A stretch of DNA of 64,000 nucleotides, taken from positions 17,523 to 81,522 of the forward strand of contig NZ_JAMXRU010000003.1 in the NCBI RefSeq assembly GCF_024124745.1. The letters are read 5' to 3'. Under the pieces are notes generated by a model that was given only the letters and a program-made list of their open reading frames with translations, made no database searches and had not been told where the DNA came from. The stretch comes from Aeromicrobium sp. CnD17-E. GTDB taxonomy: Bacteria > Actinomycetota > Actinomycetes > Propionibacteriales > Nocardioidaceae. This document shows positions 1-10,019 of this stretch, piece by piece; position 1 is the first letter of the stretch, and each line of letters opens with the position of its first letter. Made by a program: the position numbers and the translations under genes.

Positions 1-2
1 CG

Positions 3-1439
3 CTCGACTACGAGCGGTGGGCGCGCGACCCCGGGCTCGAGCAGTGGGACTACGCGCACTGCCTTCCCTACTTCAAGCGCATGGAGACCTGCCTCGCAGG
101 CGCCGACGCCTGGCGTGGCGGCTCGGGACCGCTCGTGCTGGAGCGTGGACCCGCCACGTCGCCGCTGTTCGGCGCCTTCTTCGAGGCCGTCCAGCAGGCC
201 GGCTACCCGCTCACCGACGACGTGAACGGCTACCGCCAGGAGGGCTTCGCGAAGTTCGACCGCAACGTGCACCGGGGTCGACGGCTGAGCGCCAGCCAGG
301 CCTACCTGGCGCCCGTCCGGCACCGTCGGAACCTGACGGTGCACACCCTGTCGCTGGTCACCGGCCTGCGCATGCAGGGCACGCGGGTCGTCGGCGTCGA
401 CTACCTGCGTGGTGGCCGCCTCGAGCGCTCGGTGGGCGCGGGCGAGGTGATCCTGTGCGGCGGTGCCTTCAACTCCCCGCAGCTCCTGCAGCTGTCAGGC
501 ATCGGCAACGCCGAGGAGCTGCGGGCGCTGGGCATCGACCCGGTCGTGGACCTGCCCGGTGTCGGCGAGAACATGCAGGACCACCTCGAGGTGTACATCC
601 AGCACGCGTCGAAGCAGCCGGTCTCGATCGCTCCCTGGCTCAAGCACCGGCACAAGCCGCGCATCGGCGCCGAGTGGATGTTCCTGCGGCGCGGCGTCGG
701 CGCGTCGAACCACTTCGAGGCCGGTGGCTTCGTCCGCAGCAACGACCAGGTCGACTACCCGAACCTCATGTTCCACTTCCTGCCCATCGCCATCCGCTAC
801 GACGGCTCGAAGCCGGCAGGCGGGGAGGAGAACGGTGGTCACGGGTACCAGGTGCACATCGGTCCGATGTACTCCGACGTGCGCGGATCGTTGAAGATCC
901 GCAGCCGGGACCCACGCGAGCACCCGGCGCTGCGCTTCAACTACCTGTCGACCGAGAACGACCGACGCGAGTGGATCGAGATGGTCCGCGCGGCGCGTGA
1001 CATCCTCGAGCAGCCGGCGTTCAGCGCCTTCAGCGCGGGCGAGATCTCCCCCGGCCCGGGCGTGCAGACCGACCAGGAGATCCTCGACTGGGTGGCGCAG
1101 GACGCCGAGACCGCGCTGCACCCGTCGTGCACCGCCAAGATGGGCACGGACGAGGCGAGCGTCGTCGACCCCGCCAGCATGCGCGTCCACGGCACGCAGG
1201 GGCTGCGCGTCGTCGACGCGTCGGTGTTCCCGTACGTGACCAACGGCAACATCTACGCGCCGGTGATGATGGTGGCCGAGAAGGCCGCCGACCTGATCGC
1301 CGGCAACACGCCGCTCGCCCCGCTCGACGTGCCCTTCTACCGCCACGGCACGGGCATGCCGCTGTGGCCGGAGGGCGACCCCCGCAACGCCGCGCCGGTG
1401 CCGGGCACCGTCCGGGCTGACGCGGGAGCGACCTCGTGA
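3..1439 (+). CDS. betA: Choline dehydrogenase-like GMC oxidoreductase (5' partial)
   Basis: The C-terminal 478 or so residues of a GMC-family FAD oxidoreductase; the start and the FAD-binding GxGxxG motif lie outside the window. Visible are the GMC C-terminal signatures HPSCTAKMG (around residue 373 of the visible part, with the catalytic His) and NGNIYAP (around 413), and the substrate-domain stretch [16 protein letters not shown]. In this family the enzyme oxidises choline to betaine aldehyde for glycine betaine synthesis. The stop codon overlaps the GTG start of the next gene, a BCCT transporter, by 3 bases, so the two are probably co-translated; that context favours choline over other alcohols. 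A different GMC alcohol dehydrogenase cannot be excluded. Confidence 0.85.
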   Translation, partial: LDYERWARDPGLEQWDYAHCLPYFKRMETCLAGADAWRGGSGPLVLERGPATSPLFGAFFEAVQQAGYPLTDDVNGYRQEGFAKFDRNVHRGRRLSASQAYLAPVRHRRNLTVHTLSLVTGLRMQGTRVVGVDYLRGGRLERSVGAGEVILCGGAFNSPQLLQLSGIGNAEELRALGIDPVVDLPGVGENMQDHLEVYIQHASKQPVSIAPWLKHRHKPRIGAEWMFLRRGVGASNHFEAGGFVRSNDQVDYPNLMFHFLPIAIRYDGSKPAGGEENGGHGYQVHIGPMYSDVRGSLKIRSRDPREHPALRFNYLSTENDRREWIEMVRAARDILEQPAFSAFSAGEISPGPGVQTDQEILDWVAQDAETALHPSCTAKMGTDEASVVDPASMRVHGTQGLRVVDASVFPYVTNGNIYAPVMMVAEKAADLIAGNTPLAPLDVPFYRHGTGMPLWPEGDPRNAAPVPGTVRADAGATS

Positions 1440-3484
1440 CCGACGTCGTCGACGACGGGTCCGCCGTCGCGACGTCGCCGGAGCCCGCGTCGCGGGTGAA
1501 TCTGCCCGTGCTGGTCGGCGCCTCGGTGGTGATCCTCGGGATCACCGCGTGGGGCCTGCTCGCACCCCGCAGCGCCGAGGCGGGCCTCGGCACGCTGGTC
1601 GGCTGGGCCACCGACTGGTTCGGCTGGTTCTACGTGCTCCTCGCCACCGTGATCCTCGTGTTCGTCGTCTTCCTCGCCACGTCGCGGTTCGGTCGGACGA
1701 AGCTCGGACCGGAGCACGCGCAGCCGGAGTTCAGCACCTTCGCGTGGGCCTCGATGCTGTTCGCGGCCGGGATCGGCACCGACCTGATGTTCTTCGCGGT
1801 GGCCGAGCCGGTCACGCAGTACCTGGCACCACCGACGGGCGAGCCCGAGACGGTCGACGCCGCCCGCGAGGCCACCGTCTGGACCCTCTTCCACTACGGC
1901 ATCAGCGGCTGGGGCATGTACGCGCTCATGGGCGTCGCCCTCGGCTACTTCGCCTACCGGATGAACCTGCCGCTCGCGGTCCGGTCGGCCCTGCACCCGC
2001 TCATCGGGCGACGCACCGAGGGCTGGATGGGCGACGGGGTCGACCTCGCCGCCGTGCTCGGCACGATCTTCGGCGTCGCCACCACCCTCGGGATCGCCGT
2101 CGTCCAGCTCAACGTCGGGCTGAACATGCTCTTCGACGTGCCCCTGGGCCTCACGGCGCAGGTCACGCTCATCGTCGTCGGCGTCGCCATGGCCACGCTC
2201 TCGGCCGTGTCGGGCGTCGACAAGGGCATCAAGTGGCTCTCGCAGGCCAACGTCCTGCTGGCCGTCGTCCTGGCGGTCTGGATCCTCGTCACCGGACGCA
2301 CGACCTACCTGCTCGACGCGCTCGTGCTCAACGTCGGCGACTTCGTGCGCCTCTTCCCGGAGATGTCGCTGCAGACGTTCGCCCACGAGGACACCGGCTC
2401 CTGGATGTCGGACTGGACGCTGTTCTTCTGGGCGTGGTGGATCGCGTGGGCGTCCTTCGTCGGCCTGTTCCTGGCCCGGATCTCCCGGGGCCGCACCATC
2501 CGCCAGTTCGTGCTCGGCACGCTGCTGATCCCGTTCCTGTACATCCTCATGTGGATCTCGATCTTCGGGAACGCGTCGATCGACCTCGTCCGCCAGGGCA
2601 ACCAGTCGTTCGGACAGCTGACGCTCGAGGCACCCGAGCAGGGCTTCTACACGATGCTCGCGCAGTACCCCGGCTTCACCTTCCTCGCGTCGATCGCGAC
2701 GTTCACGGGTCTGCTGTTCTACGTGACGTCCGCCGACTCCGGCGCACTGATCATGGCGAACCTCTCCTCCCGCATGCGCGACGTGCACGCGGACGCGGGA
2801 GCGGCCCTGCGCATCTTCTGGGCGGTCACGACGGGTGCTCTCACGATCGCGCTGCTGTCGGTCGGGGGCATCGCGACGCTGCAGTCGGCCACGATCATCA
2901 TGGGCATCCCGTTCGCCCTGGTCATGGTCGCGGTGATGGTGGGCCTGCACCGCGCGCTCAAGGCCGAGGCGTGGATCGTCGACTCGCGCGACGGCGCCCT
3001 GCACGGCGTCCTGTCGAGCCGGAGCGCGCCCGAGCGCGGCGGCCCGGGCCAGTGGCGCTCGCGCCTGAGGCGGGTCATGTCGTTCCCGAGCCGCGCCAGG
3101 GCCGAGGAGTTCCTCGACCGCGTCGTGGCGCCCGCGTTGCAGGAGGTGGCGGGTGAGCTCGCCACGACCTGTGCCGCCGCGGACGCCCGCCGCTGCACCG
3201 ACGAGGACGGCAGACCCGGGGTCGAGCTCACGGCGGAGGTCGCGGACGGGTCGACCCCGTTCTGCTACCGCGTCGCGCTGCGGGAGGTCCCCATCCCGGT
3301 CTACAGCTCCTCGCTGGTGCCCCGGGGCGACGACTACTACGCCCGCCTCGAGGTCCACCTGCGCCACGGCGGACAGGGGTACGACGTCATGGGCTACACC
3401 CACGGCCAGCTCATCGACGACGTGCTCGACGCGTACGAGAGCCACCTGGAGTTCCTGCGCCTCGCGGACGGCACGTCGATCTAG
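1436..3484 (+). CDS. betT: BCCT family choline/betaine transporter
   Basis: A 682-residue secondary transporter of the betaine/choline/carnitine family, starting with GTG inside the stop of betA. About twelve hydrophobic segments fill residues 20-520. The family core is visible: [14 protein letters not shown] around residue 160 and the Trp-rich [16 protein letters not shown] around residue 330, which line the substrate site. A hydrophilic C-terminal tail of about 160 residues follows, as in BetT-type carriers where it senses osmotic stress. Coupling to betA suggests choline uptake feeding betaine synthesis. An imperfect GC-rich hairpin at 3552-3578 could end transcription, but it lacks a T run. 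Confidence 0.9.
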   Translation: MTDVVDDGSAVATSPEPASRVNLPVLVGASVVILGITAWGLLAPRSAEAGLGTLVGWATDWFGWFYVLLATVILVFVVFLATSRFGRTKLGPEHAQPEFSTFAWASMLFAAGIGTDLMFFAVAEPVTQYLAPPTGEPETVDAAREATVWTLFHYGISGWGMYALMGVALGYFAYRMNLPLAVRSALHPLIGRRTEGWMGDGVDLAAVLGTIFGVATTLGIAVVQLNVGLNMLFDVPLGLTAQVTLIVVGVAMATLSAVSGVDKGIKWLSQANVLLAVVLAVWILVTGRTTYLLDALVLNVGDFVRLFPEMSLQTFAHEDTGSWMSDWTLFFWAWWIAWASFVGLFLARISRGRTIRQFVLGTLLIPFLYILMWISIFGNASIDLVRQGNQSFGQLTLEAPEQGFYTMLAQYPGFTFLASIATFTGLLFYVTSADSGALIMANLSSRMRDVHADAGAALRIFWAVTTGALTIALLSVGGIATLQSATIIMGIPFALVMVAVMVGLHRALKAEAWIVDSRDGALHGVLSSRSAPERGGPGQWRSRLRRVMSFPSRARAEEFLDRVVAPALQEVAGELATTCAAADARRCTDEDGRPGVELTAEVADGSTPFCYRVALREVPIPVYSSSLVPRGDDYYARLEVHLRHGGQGYDVMGYTHGQLIDDVLDAYESHLEFLRLADGTSI

Positions 3485-3636
3485 CGAGAGGCGGCAGGAC
3501 CGGCCCAGGGGAAGCGACCCGGCCCCGCCGCCCGTCCCGAGAGAAGGTCATCCTCCCTCGCCCGCGCCGGTGAGGAGGGCGTCGGACGGCTCTTCCATGA
3601 GAACCGACCGTCAACGTCAGGTCAAGGGTCTGGGCG

Positions 3637-4287
3637 TCACCGGTCGGCAGGCCAGCGGTTCTCCGCGACCAGGTCCGCGAGCGGGCGGGGGCTGGTCCAG
3701 TGCTCCTCCTCGAGCATCGGGCGCTCGTAGAAGGCCTCGACCGGCCCGAGGCACAGGAGCGCGACCGGCTCCGCACCGTCGGGCATGGCGAGCTCGCGCG
3801 CCACGACGACGGGGTCGAACATCGACACCCAGCCCATGCCGTAGCCCTCGGCGCGCGCGGCCAGCCAGAGGTTCTGGATCGCGCAGGACGCGGAGGCGAG
3901 GTCCATGTGGGGCATGGTGCGTCGGCCGAACACGTGCTCGCCGCGTCCGTCGGGCAGCGCGACCACCAGCAGCTCGGCGCAGTCGAGGACACCCTCCACC
4001 TTCAGGCGCATGAACTCCTCGGCGCGCTCCCCCATCGCCTCCGCGGTCAGCCGACGCTCGGCGTCGACGTGTGCGTGGAGACGGCGCCGGAGCGCGGCGT
4101 CGGTGACCCGGACGAAGCGCCACGGCTGCATGAGGCCCACGCTCGGTGCTCGGTGGGCGGCCTCCAGCAGCCGCGCCAGCACGGCGGCCGGGACCTCGCC
4201 ACCGGCGAAGTGCCGCATGTCGCGACGTTCCGCGATGACCCGGTGGACGACCTCGCGCTCGTGCGCGGCGTACGCGTGCTGGCTCAC
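3637..4287 (-). CDS. bluB: 5,6-dimethylbenzimidazole synthase
   Basis: A 216-residue nitroreductase-fold flavoenzyme with a GTG start. BluB converts reduced FMN plus oxygen into 5,6-dimethylbenzimidazole, the lower ligand of vitamin B12. Family marks are RRDMRHF near residue 21 (FMN contacts), APSVGLMQPWRF near 47, and the long helix MDLASASCAIQNLWLAARA followed by EGYGMGWVSMFDP. It stands alone, convergent with the BCCT transporter and divergent from the phosphatase gene, with no other cobalamin genes nearby. The window's only ribonucleotide reductase is B12-dependent, so a need for complete cobalamin fits. No cobalamin riboswitch was found in the short upstream gap. Confidence 0.9.
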   Translation of the reverse strand: MSQHAYAAHEREVVHRVIAERRDMRHFAGGEVPAAVLARLLEAAHRAPSVGLMQPWRFVRVTDAALRRRLHAHVDAERRLTAEAMGERAEEFMRLKVEGVLDCAELLVVALPDGRGEHVFGRRTMPHMDLASASCAIQNLWLAARAEGYGMGWVSMFDPVVVARELAMPDGAEPVALLCLGPVEAFYERPMLEEEHWTSPRPLADLVAENRWPADR

Positions 4288-4385
4288 CCGGCGACGCTAG
4301 CAACCGGCGTCGGGGATCGACGCGTCGGCCGGTCGCCGACTGTTCACCTCCAGGACAGGGACCTCTGCCAGGGTGCGTCGTTGAG

Positions 4386-5960
4386 ATGACCGTGACCTTC
4401 TTCCGCCACGGGGTGGCCTCCGGCGACCCCCTGCCCACCGCCGTCGTCCTCTGGACGCGGGTGACCCCCACCGCGAGCGCCACGCCCGGCTCCGGGCGCG
4501 GGCCGCGTGCCGACGTCTCGTGGGTCGTCGCCCTCGACCGTGCGTTCCGGCGCGTGGTGCGTCGAGGCAGCGTGACGACGAGCGCCGCCCAGGACCACAC
4601 CGTCAAGGTCGACGTGACCGGCCTCGCCCCCGGCACGACGTACTACTACCGCTTCACGTACCAGCGGACGCGCTCGACGACCGGCCGTACCCGCACGGCG
4701 CCGGCGACGGACGCCGCGCCCGCGCGGATGCGCTTCGGGGTCGTGTCCTGCGCCAACTACGAGGCGGGCTACTTCAGCGCCTACCGCCACCTCGCGCAGC
4801 AGCAGGTCGACGTCGTCCTGCACCTCGGCGACTACATCTACGAGTACGGCACGGGCGAGTACGCCATGGGCCAGAAGAACGTCGTCGTGCGCCAGGCCGA
4901 CCCGACGCACGAGATCGTGTCGCTCTCGGACTACCGCCGTCGGCACGCGCTCTACAAGACCGACCCCGACCTGCAGACGCTGCACCGCTCCGTCCCCTTC
5001 ATCTGCACGTGGGACGACCACGAGTCGGCCAACGACGCCTGGCTCCAGGGCGCGGAGAACCACGACCCCGCCACGGAGGGTTCCTGGGCGGCTCGACGCG
5101 CTGCGGCCTACCGCGCCTACGACGAGTGGATGCCGGTCCGTCTGAGCGGCACGGCCCGGCTCGGCGACGGCACGCAGATCTACCGCCGGTTCACGTTCGG
5201 CCGGCTCGCCGAGCTCTCGATGCTCGACCTGCGCAGCTACCGCACCGCCCCAGGGGGTGCGTTCACCCAGGTGCCGTCGCGCGACGACGCCGGTCGCAAG
5301 ATCGCCGGCGACGACCAGATCGCCTGGCTGAAGCGCGGGCTCAGCACGACCGCCTCGCAGTGGAAGCTCGTGGGCAACCCGGTGATGATCTCCCCCGTGC
5401 TCGTCCCTCCCCTGCCGAACCGGGTGCGCGACGGCCTGAAGGACTCCGTGGGACTGCTGCCCGCCGAGGGCGTGCAGTACAACACCGACCAGTGGGACGG
5501 GTACACGGTCGAGCGTCGGCAGGTGCTCGAGCACCTCGCCGACCAGAACATCACCGACACCGTCTTCCTGACCGGCGACATCCACTCCGCGTGGGCGTGC
5601 GACCTGCCGACGAACCCCGGCACCTACCCGCTCAGCACGACCGTCGGCACCGAGCTCGTCTGCACGTCGGTGACCAGCAACAACCTCAAGGACATCCTCG
5701 GGGCTCCGCCGCGCACCGCGTCGGTGGGCGTCGAGGAGGCGATCAAGACGGCGAACCGCCACGTCAAGCACCTCGACTTCGACAACCACGGGTTCTCGGT
5801 GCTGGACGTGACACCGGCGCGCGTGCAGATGGACTGGTACGTCATCAGCAGCCGCGCCGACCGAGCCGCGACCGCCACCTGGTCGACGTCCTACGAGGTC
5901 CCCGCATCGGCCCAGAAGGTCCGCAAGGTCAGCCAGCCCACGACAGGAGCTTCCGCATGA
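4386..5960 (+). CDS. PhoD-like alkaline phosphatase/phosphodiesterase
   Basis: A 524-residue metallophosphatase of the PhoD family. Residues 4-105 form the Fn3-like N-terminal domain (HGVASGDPLPTAVVLWTRV) and the catalytic domain starts near 113. Metal-binding motifs are visible: FGVVSCANYEAGYFSAY, HLGDYIYEYG (around 146), TWDDHESAND (around 208) and LTGDIHSAWA (around 394). PhoD enzymes release phosphate from diesters using Fe/Ca. Unlike typical PhoD proteins this one has no Tat signal: the ATG lies at the start of the mature domain, and the open frame just upstream (from about 4323) encodes nothing like a signal peptide. Its stop overlaps the next phosphodiesterase gene (ATGA). Confidence 0.85.
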   Translation: MTVTFFRHGVASGDPLPTAVVLWTRVTPTASATPGSGRGPRADVSWVVALDRAFRRVVRRGSVTTSAAQDHTVKVDVTGLAPGTTYYYRFTYQRTRSTTGRTRTAPATDAAPARMRFGVVSCANYEAGYFSAYRHLAQQQVDVVLHLGDYIYEYGTGEYAMGQKNVVVRQADPTHEIVSLSDYRRRHALYKTDPDLQTLHRSVPFICTWDDHESANDAWLQGAENHDPATEGSWAARRAAAYRAYDEWMPVRLSGTARLGDGTQIYRRFTFGRLAELSMLDLRSYRTAPGGAFTQVPSRDDAGRKIAGDDQIAWLKRGLSTTASQWKLVGNPVMISPVLVPPLPNRVRDGLKDSVGLLPAEGVQYNTDQWDGYTVERRQVLEHLADQNITDTVFLTGDIHSAWACDLPTNPGTYPLSTTVGTELVCTSVTSNNLKDILGAPPRTASVGVEEAIKTANRHVKHLDFDNHGFSVLDVTPARVQMDWYVISSRADRAATATWSTSYEVPASAQKVRKVSQPTTGASA

Positions 5961-7201
5961 GCGCCCCCCAGCTCGATCGACGGACCGTGCTGCGCGCGGC
6001 TGCCGCCACCGGTGGAGCCGTCGTCCTCTCGGGCGCTGCCGGAGCGCCGTGGGCCTCCGCAGCGCCCGTCTCGTCCCAGCGCGTGTACGTGCTCGTGATC
6101 GACGGCTGCCGACCCGACGAGATCACGCCCGAGTCGACCCCGAACCTGCATGCGCTGCGCTCCGCCGGGCGCTGGTTCCCGCAGGCCCGCTCGATGCCGA
6201 TCGCGGAGACCATCCCCAACCACGTGATGATGATGACCGGTGTGCGTCCGGACCGCAGCGGCGTCCCGGCGAACTCCATCTACGACCGTGCGCAGCAGAA
6301 GGTGCGCACGTGCGGCGAGCCGACCGACATCGTCTTCCCCACCATGCTCGAGCGCCTGCGCGAGCGCGGGCTGACCACCGGCTCGGTGCTCAGCAAGGAC
6401 TACCTCTACAGCGTCTTCGGCACGCGAGCCACCTACCGGTGGGAGCCGTTCCCGCTGCTGCCGGTGACCAACCACGCCCTGGACGTGTTCACCATGAGCG
6501 CGCTGCGCACGATGATCTCCGAGGCCGACCCGCACCTCGTGTTCGCGAACTTCGGCGACATCGACCGCTTCGGGCACAGCGACCTCACGGGATCCAACCT
6601 GCAGGTGCTGCGCCGCACCGCGCTGACCTCCACCGACGCGCAGATCGGCTCGTTCGTCTCCTGGCTGCGCACCCGCAGCACCTGGTCGTCCACGACCGTG
6701 GTCGTGCTGGCGGACCACTCCATGGACTGGAGCGACCCCGACCGTCTCATCAGCCTGACGCGCGCCTTCAAGGGCAACGCCCTGCTCGACGGCAAGGTCG
6801 CGATCGCCGACAACGGCGGTGCCGACGTGATCAGCTACCTCGGCCGCAGCGCCGACCGGTCCCGTGCGCTGGCCGAGGCCACGCGGGTGGCTCTCGCGAC
6901 GCCGGGCGTGCTCAGCGTCCGCACCACGGCACAGCTGCGCCTCGGCGCCAAGGCGGGCGACCTCGTCGTCTACTGCAAGTCGGGCTACCGCTTCTCCGAC
7001 CCCGACCTGTACTCCAACCCGATCCCCGGCAACCACGGGCACCCCGCGACGGAGGCCATCCCGTTCTTCCTCGCAGGCGGCGCCGTCCGCCCGGCGGTGC
7101 TCAGCGAGCGCGCCGCGACGATCGACGTCGCTCCGACGATCGCGAAGATCTTCGGCCTGGGCGCTCCGCAAGGCGGTTTCGACGGCGTCACGCGTGTCTG
7201 A
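5957..7201 (+). CDS. Tat-exported NPP-type phosphodiesterase (alkaline phosphatase superfamily)
   Basis: 414 residues. Residues 6-36 are a Tat-like signal (DRRTVLRAAAATGG followed by a hydrophobic stretch and an Ala-rich cleavage site). The mature part matches the type I phosphodiesterase/nucleotide pyrophosphatase fold: VIDGCRPDEI (metal ligand Asp49), ETIPNHVMMMTG, in which Thr85 is the expected nucleophile, LADHSMDW and GNHGHP for the second metal. It probably hydrolyses phosphodiester or pyrophosphate bonds outside the cell; the substrate is unknown. The ATG start overlaps the stop of the PhoD-like gene, so the two form an organophosphate-scavenging pair. No PHO box was recognised upstream. 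Confidence 0.8.
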   Translation: MSAPQLDRRTVLRAAAATGGAVVLSGAAGAPWASAAPVSSQRVYVLVIDGCRPDEITPESTPNLHALRSAGRWFPQARSMPIAETIPNHVMMMTGVRPDRSGVPANSIYDRAQQKVRTCGEPTDIVFPTMLERLRERGLTTGSVLSKDYLYSVFGTRATYRWEPFPLLPVTNHALDVFTMSALRTMISEADPHLVFANFGDIDRFGHSDLTGSNLQVLRRTALTSTDAQIGSFVSWLRTRSTWSSTTVVVLADHSMDWSDPDRLISLTRAFKGNALLDGKVAIADNGGADVISYLGRSADRSRALAEATRVALATPGVLSVRTTAQLRLGAKAGDLVVYCKSGYRFSDPDLYSNPIPGNHGHPATEAIPFFLAGGAVRPAVLSERAATIDVAPTIAKIFGLGAPQGGFDGVTRV

Positions 7202-7260
7202 GCCGGTCGAACCAGGCAGAAGCCCGGCGCGGGAGCGCCGACGCGCCTAGGATCAGGGAC

Positions 7261-8217
7261 GTGGCCGGGGCCTTTCGTCGTGTCGGGACGCCGGCGTCGA
7301 TGCTGACGCTGGTGTGCCTCGTGCTGTCCGTGCTCGCTGCCGCCGCCCCGGCCACCGCAGCGAAGGACCCGCGTCTGACCCGCGCGGTCTACGTCGACCC
7401 CACGACGGCGTCGGCGCGCGCGGCGGTGAAGGACAAGCGCTACGCACCCATCGGGTCGCGCGCGCAGGCCTTCTGGCTGACCGAGGGGTACCCGGCCTCG
7501 AAGGTGGCGTCCGTCGCCGCCGAGTACGCCGACCGCGCCCGTCGCGCGAAGCGCACCCCGCTGCTCGCGGTCTACGCGATCACCGGACGCGACTGTGGCC
7601 AGCACTCCGCGGGTGGTCTCAGCCCGACGCAGTACAAGGCCTGGGTCGACCAGGTCGCCAAGGGTCTGCGAGGCCGCTACGCGATGGTCGTGCTGGAGCC
7701 TGACGCCCTGGCGCTGCTCGGCGCGTGCTCCGGCCAGGGCGATCGCACCGCACTGCTGCGGTATGCGACGCGCAGCCTGGCACGGGCGGGCGTCTGGGTC
7801 TACATCGACGCCGGGCACAGCCGGTGGATCACGCCGCAGGACATGGCCAAGCGCCTGGTGTCCGCGGGCGTCCGGGACGCGCGTGGCCTGGCCACCAACA
7901 CCTCCAACTTCCGCCCGACCAGCGAGGAGCGCACCTACGGCGCCGCCGTCGTGGCCGAGCTCGCGAAGCTCGGCGTGAAGGGCAAGCGGTACGTCGTGGA
8001 CACCTCGCGCAACGGCGCGGCCAAGCCGGTGACCCCCGGCGTCTGGTGCAACCCGCCGGCGGCGCGCCTCGGGCACACGCCGATGATCGTCGACCGCAAC
8101 GGCCTCGACGCCTACCTGTGGGTCAAGCGGCCGGGCGAGTCCGACGGACAGTGCGAGGGCGGCCCGAACGCCGGCACCTGGTGGCCTACCGGCGCCCGGC
8201 GCCTGCTGGCGCGCTGA
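7261..8217 (+). CDS. Secreted glycoside hydrolase family 6 enzyme
   Basis: 318 residues from a GTG preceded by AGGATCAGGGAC; an internal ATG at 7300 would still keep the signal peptide (LTLVCLVLSVLAAAAPATAA, residues 15-34). GH6 signatures run in order: YAITGRDCG (Asp111, supporting acid), VVLEPDAL (Asp148, catalytic proton donor), DAGHSRW, DTSRNG, WCNPPAARLG and DAYLWVKRPGESDG. GH6 enzymes are inverting beta-1,4-glucanases or cellobiohydrolases. There is no carbohydrate-binding module or linker, and such single-domain forms are common in non-cellulolytic actinobacteria, where the natural substrate is uncertain. It is convergent with the kinase gene, 8 bases away. Confidence 0.88.
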   Translation: MAGAFRRVGTPASMLTLVCLVLSVLAAAAPATAAKDPRLTRAVYVDPTTASARAAVKDKRYAPIGSRAQAFWLTEGYPASKVASVAAEYADRARRAKRTPLLAVYAITGRDCGQHSAGGLSPTQYKAWVDQVAKGLRGRYAMVVLEPDALALLGACSGQGDRTALLRYATRSLARAGVWVYIDAGHSRWITPQDMAKRLVSAGVRDARGLATNTSNFRPTSEERTYGAAVVAELAKLGVKGKRYVVDTSRNGAAKPVTPGVWCNPPAARLGHTPMIVDRNGLDAYLWVKRPGESDGQCEGGPNAGTWWPTGARRLLAR

Positions 8218-8225
8218 CCTGTGCG

Positions 8226-10019
8226 TCAGAGGACGTAGGGCCCCGCGAGCAGGAAGAAGGCCGCTGCTCCCCCGGCTGCCACGAGGAGCAGGAACGAGAG
8301 CGCCAGGGCACCGAGCCGCGGACGCATGCCGAGGATGCCGCGGAGCCCGAGCACGAGCGCGACGAGAGGCGCCAGCACCCAGGCCGTCGTCCAGGCGTCC
8401 GCGAACGGGTCGCTCGGCGCGGGTGCCCCGGCGGCCGTGAGCCCGGCGAGCAGACCGAGGACGTACCACGGCACCAGCAGCGGCAGCGTGCCGACGAAAG
8501 CCGCCAGGAGCGCCATGCGCACGCCACGACCGACGCTCGGCGCGAGCGGCCCATCGGGCAGCGGGCTCCCGACCTCCGGACCCGCAAGGTGATGGAAGAA
8601 GCGACGGCGACGCACGAGCAGGAGCACGAGGGCCAGGCCGACCGAGAGCATCCACCACGCGTCGGCGGACATCTGGTCCATCGTCGCCGGTCGCACCCGG
8701 GGCGGCGCGAGCTCGAGGCTCGCCCACGCCAGCATCGGCACGACGGTGAGCACCACGGCACAGATCCCGAGGCCCAGCAGCAACGAGACGAGCCGTGTCC
8801 AGCGCGTGACGGCGGGGCCGGTCGCAGCGAGGGCAGGCTCGGGCGTGTGGTCCGGGGTCGCGGCACGGGCGTCGGGACGGTCGCCGAGGTCGGCGGGACG
8901 GCTCAACGGTCGGACGAGAGGGGCGCCCACGGGTGCCGGCGGCGCGAGCACGACCGGTGGCGTCGCCGCGGGTCGTGCTGGCCGCTCTGCCGTCGGTGCG
9001 ACGACGGCAGCGGTCGACGGATCGCCGACGTCGTCCGCGGCCGACCTCAGGGCGCGCGCCATCGCCTCCACACCGCTGTACCGCTCGTCGGGGTCGACGG
9101 CCATCGCGGTCTGCACGACGGCCGCCAGGCGCGGACCCACCCACGGCGCCGAGGCTCGCGGGTCCGGACGCGGCTGGGTGCGGTGGGCCATCAGCTGGGC
9201 GGCCATCGTCCCCTCGAACGGGGCCCGACCGGTGAGGGTCTCGAAGAGCAGGCACCCGACGGAGTACACGTCGCTGCGCTCGTCGGCGCGCCCGTCGTAC
9301 TGCTCGGGGGCCATGTAGTGCGGCGTGCCGGCCACCGTCGCGGTGGCGTCCGAGGCCGCCCGGGCGATGCCGAAGTCGACGATCTTGATGCCGCCGGTGT
9401 CGGTCACGAGCACGTTGGCCGGCTTGATGTCGAGGTGCAGGATGCCGGCGCGGTGGCACGCCGCGAGCCCGTCGAGCACACCGGCGACGACGAGGACCGA
9501 GCGTGGGCTGGGACCGCGCAGCGCGAGCAGGTCGCGCAGCGACGTGCCCTCGACGAGCTCCATCACGAGATGTGGGGTCACCTCGCCGTCACCGTCCGGC
9601 ATCCGCACGAGGTCGTGCACCGTCACGACGTTGGGGTGCGAGACCCGGGCGAGGGTCTCGACCTCGCGCGTGATGCGCCGCATCGCCCGTGGGTCGTCGG
9701 CCAGGAAGTGCGAGAACCGCTTGATGGCGACCTGACGGCCCAGATGACGGTCGAGAGCGCGGAACACCACCCCGTGGTTGCCGGCACCGATCCGACCCTG
9801 CAGCTCGAAGCGTGACGCGTCGACCTGCGGCTCGACCGTGTCGCGGCCGTCGGACCCGCCGACCGGCACCGTGCCGGCCGCCGGCACCAGCGGGACGGGT
9901 GCGGTCGACGCGCCGTCGGGTCGTGGCGTCGTGGCAGCGCCGGGCGTCGACGTCGTGCGACGCCTCCTCCACCGTCGGGAGCGACGGTCACGCTGGTCAG
10001 CCATGGGCACCATTGTCAC
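8226..10019 (-). CDS. Serine/threonine protein kinase with polytopic membrane C-terminus
   Basis: 597 residues. The GTG start at 10019 overlaps the stop of the FHA gene (GTGA); ATG codons at 10013 and 10004 are alternatives. A basic, Pro-rich N-terminus leads into a Hanks-type kinase domain (about 71-335): Gly-rich loop GRIGAGNHGVVF, Lys100, catalytic loop HLDIKPAN (Asp197; HLD instead of HRD), DFG at 215-217 and GTPHYMAPEQY. After a Pro/Ala linker come about five hydrophobic helices (about 405-597) and no extracellular sensor domain, unlike PknB-type kinases with PASTA repeats. It is therefore anchored by a multi-pass membrane region. Overlap with an FHA (phosphothreonine-binding) gene suggests that protein is a partner or substrate. 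Confidence 0.9.
   Translation of the reverse strand: MTMVPMADQRDRRSRRWRRRRTTSTPGAATTPRPDGASTAPVPLVPAAGTVPVGGSDGRDTVEPQVDASRFELQGRIGAGNHGVVFRALDRHLGRQVAIKRFSHFLADDPRAMRRITREVETLARVSHPNVVTVHDLVRMPDGDGEVTPHLVMELVEGTSLRDLLALRGPSPRSVLVVAGVLDGLAACHRAGILHLDIKPANVLVTDTGGIKIVDFGIARAASDATATVAGTPHYMAPEQYDGRADERSDVYSVGCLLFETLTGRAPFEGTMAAQLMAHRTQPRPDPRASAPWVGPRLAAVVQTAMAVDPDERYSGVEAMARALRSAADDVGDPSTAAVVAPTAERPARPAATPPVVLAPPAPVGAPLVRPLSRPADLGDRPDARAATPDHTPEPALAATGPAVTRWTRLVSLLLGLGICAVVLTVVPMLAWASLELAPPRVRPATMDQMSADAWWMLSVGLALVLLLVRRRRFFHHLAGPEVGSPLPDGPLAPSVGRGVRMALLAAFVGTLPLLVPWYVLGLLAGLTAAGAPAPSDPFADAWTTAWVLAPLVALVLGLRGILGMRPRLGALALSFLLLVAAGGAAAFFLLAGPYVL

Noticed and set aside
3487..3545. Cobalamin riboswitch-like words (GGCAGGACCGGCC, GGGGAAGCG, CCCGCC)
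   Set aside because: The order of elements is reversed relative to a real B12 riboswitch, and the segment follows a stop codon with no downstream gene on that strand.
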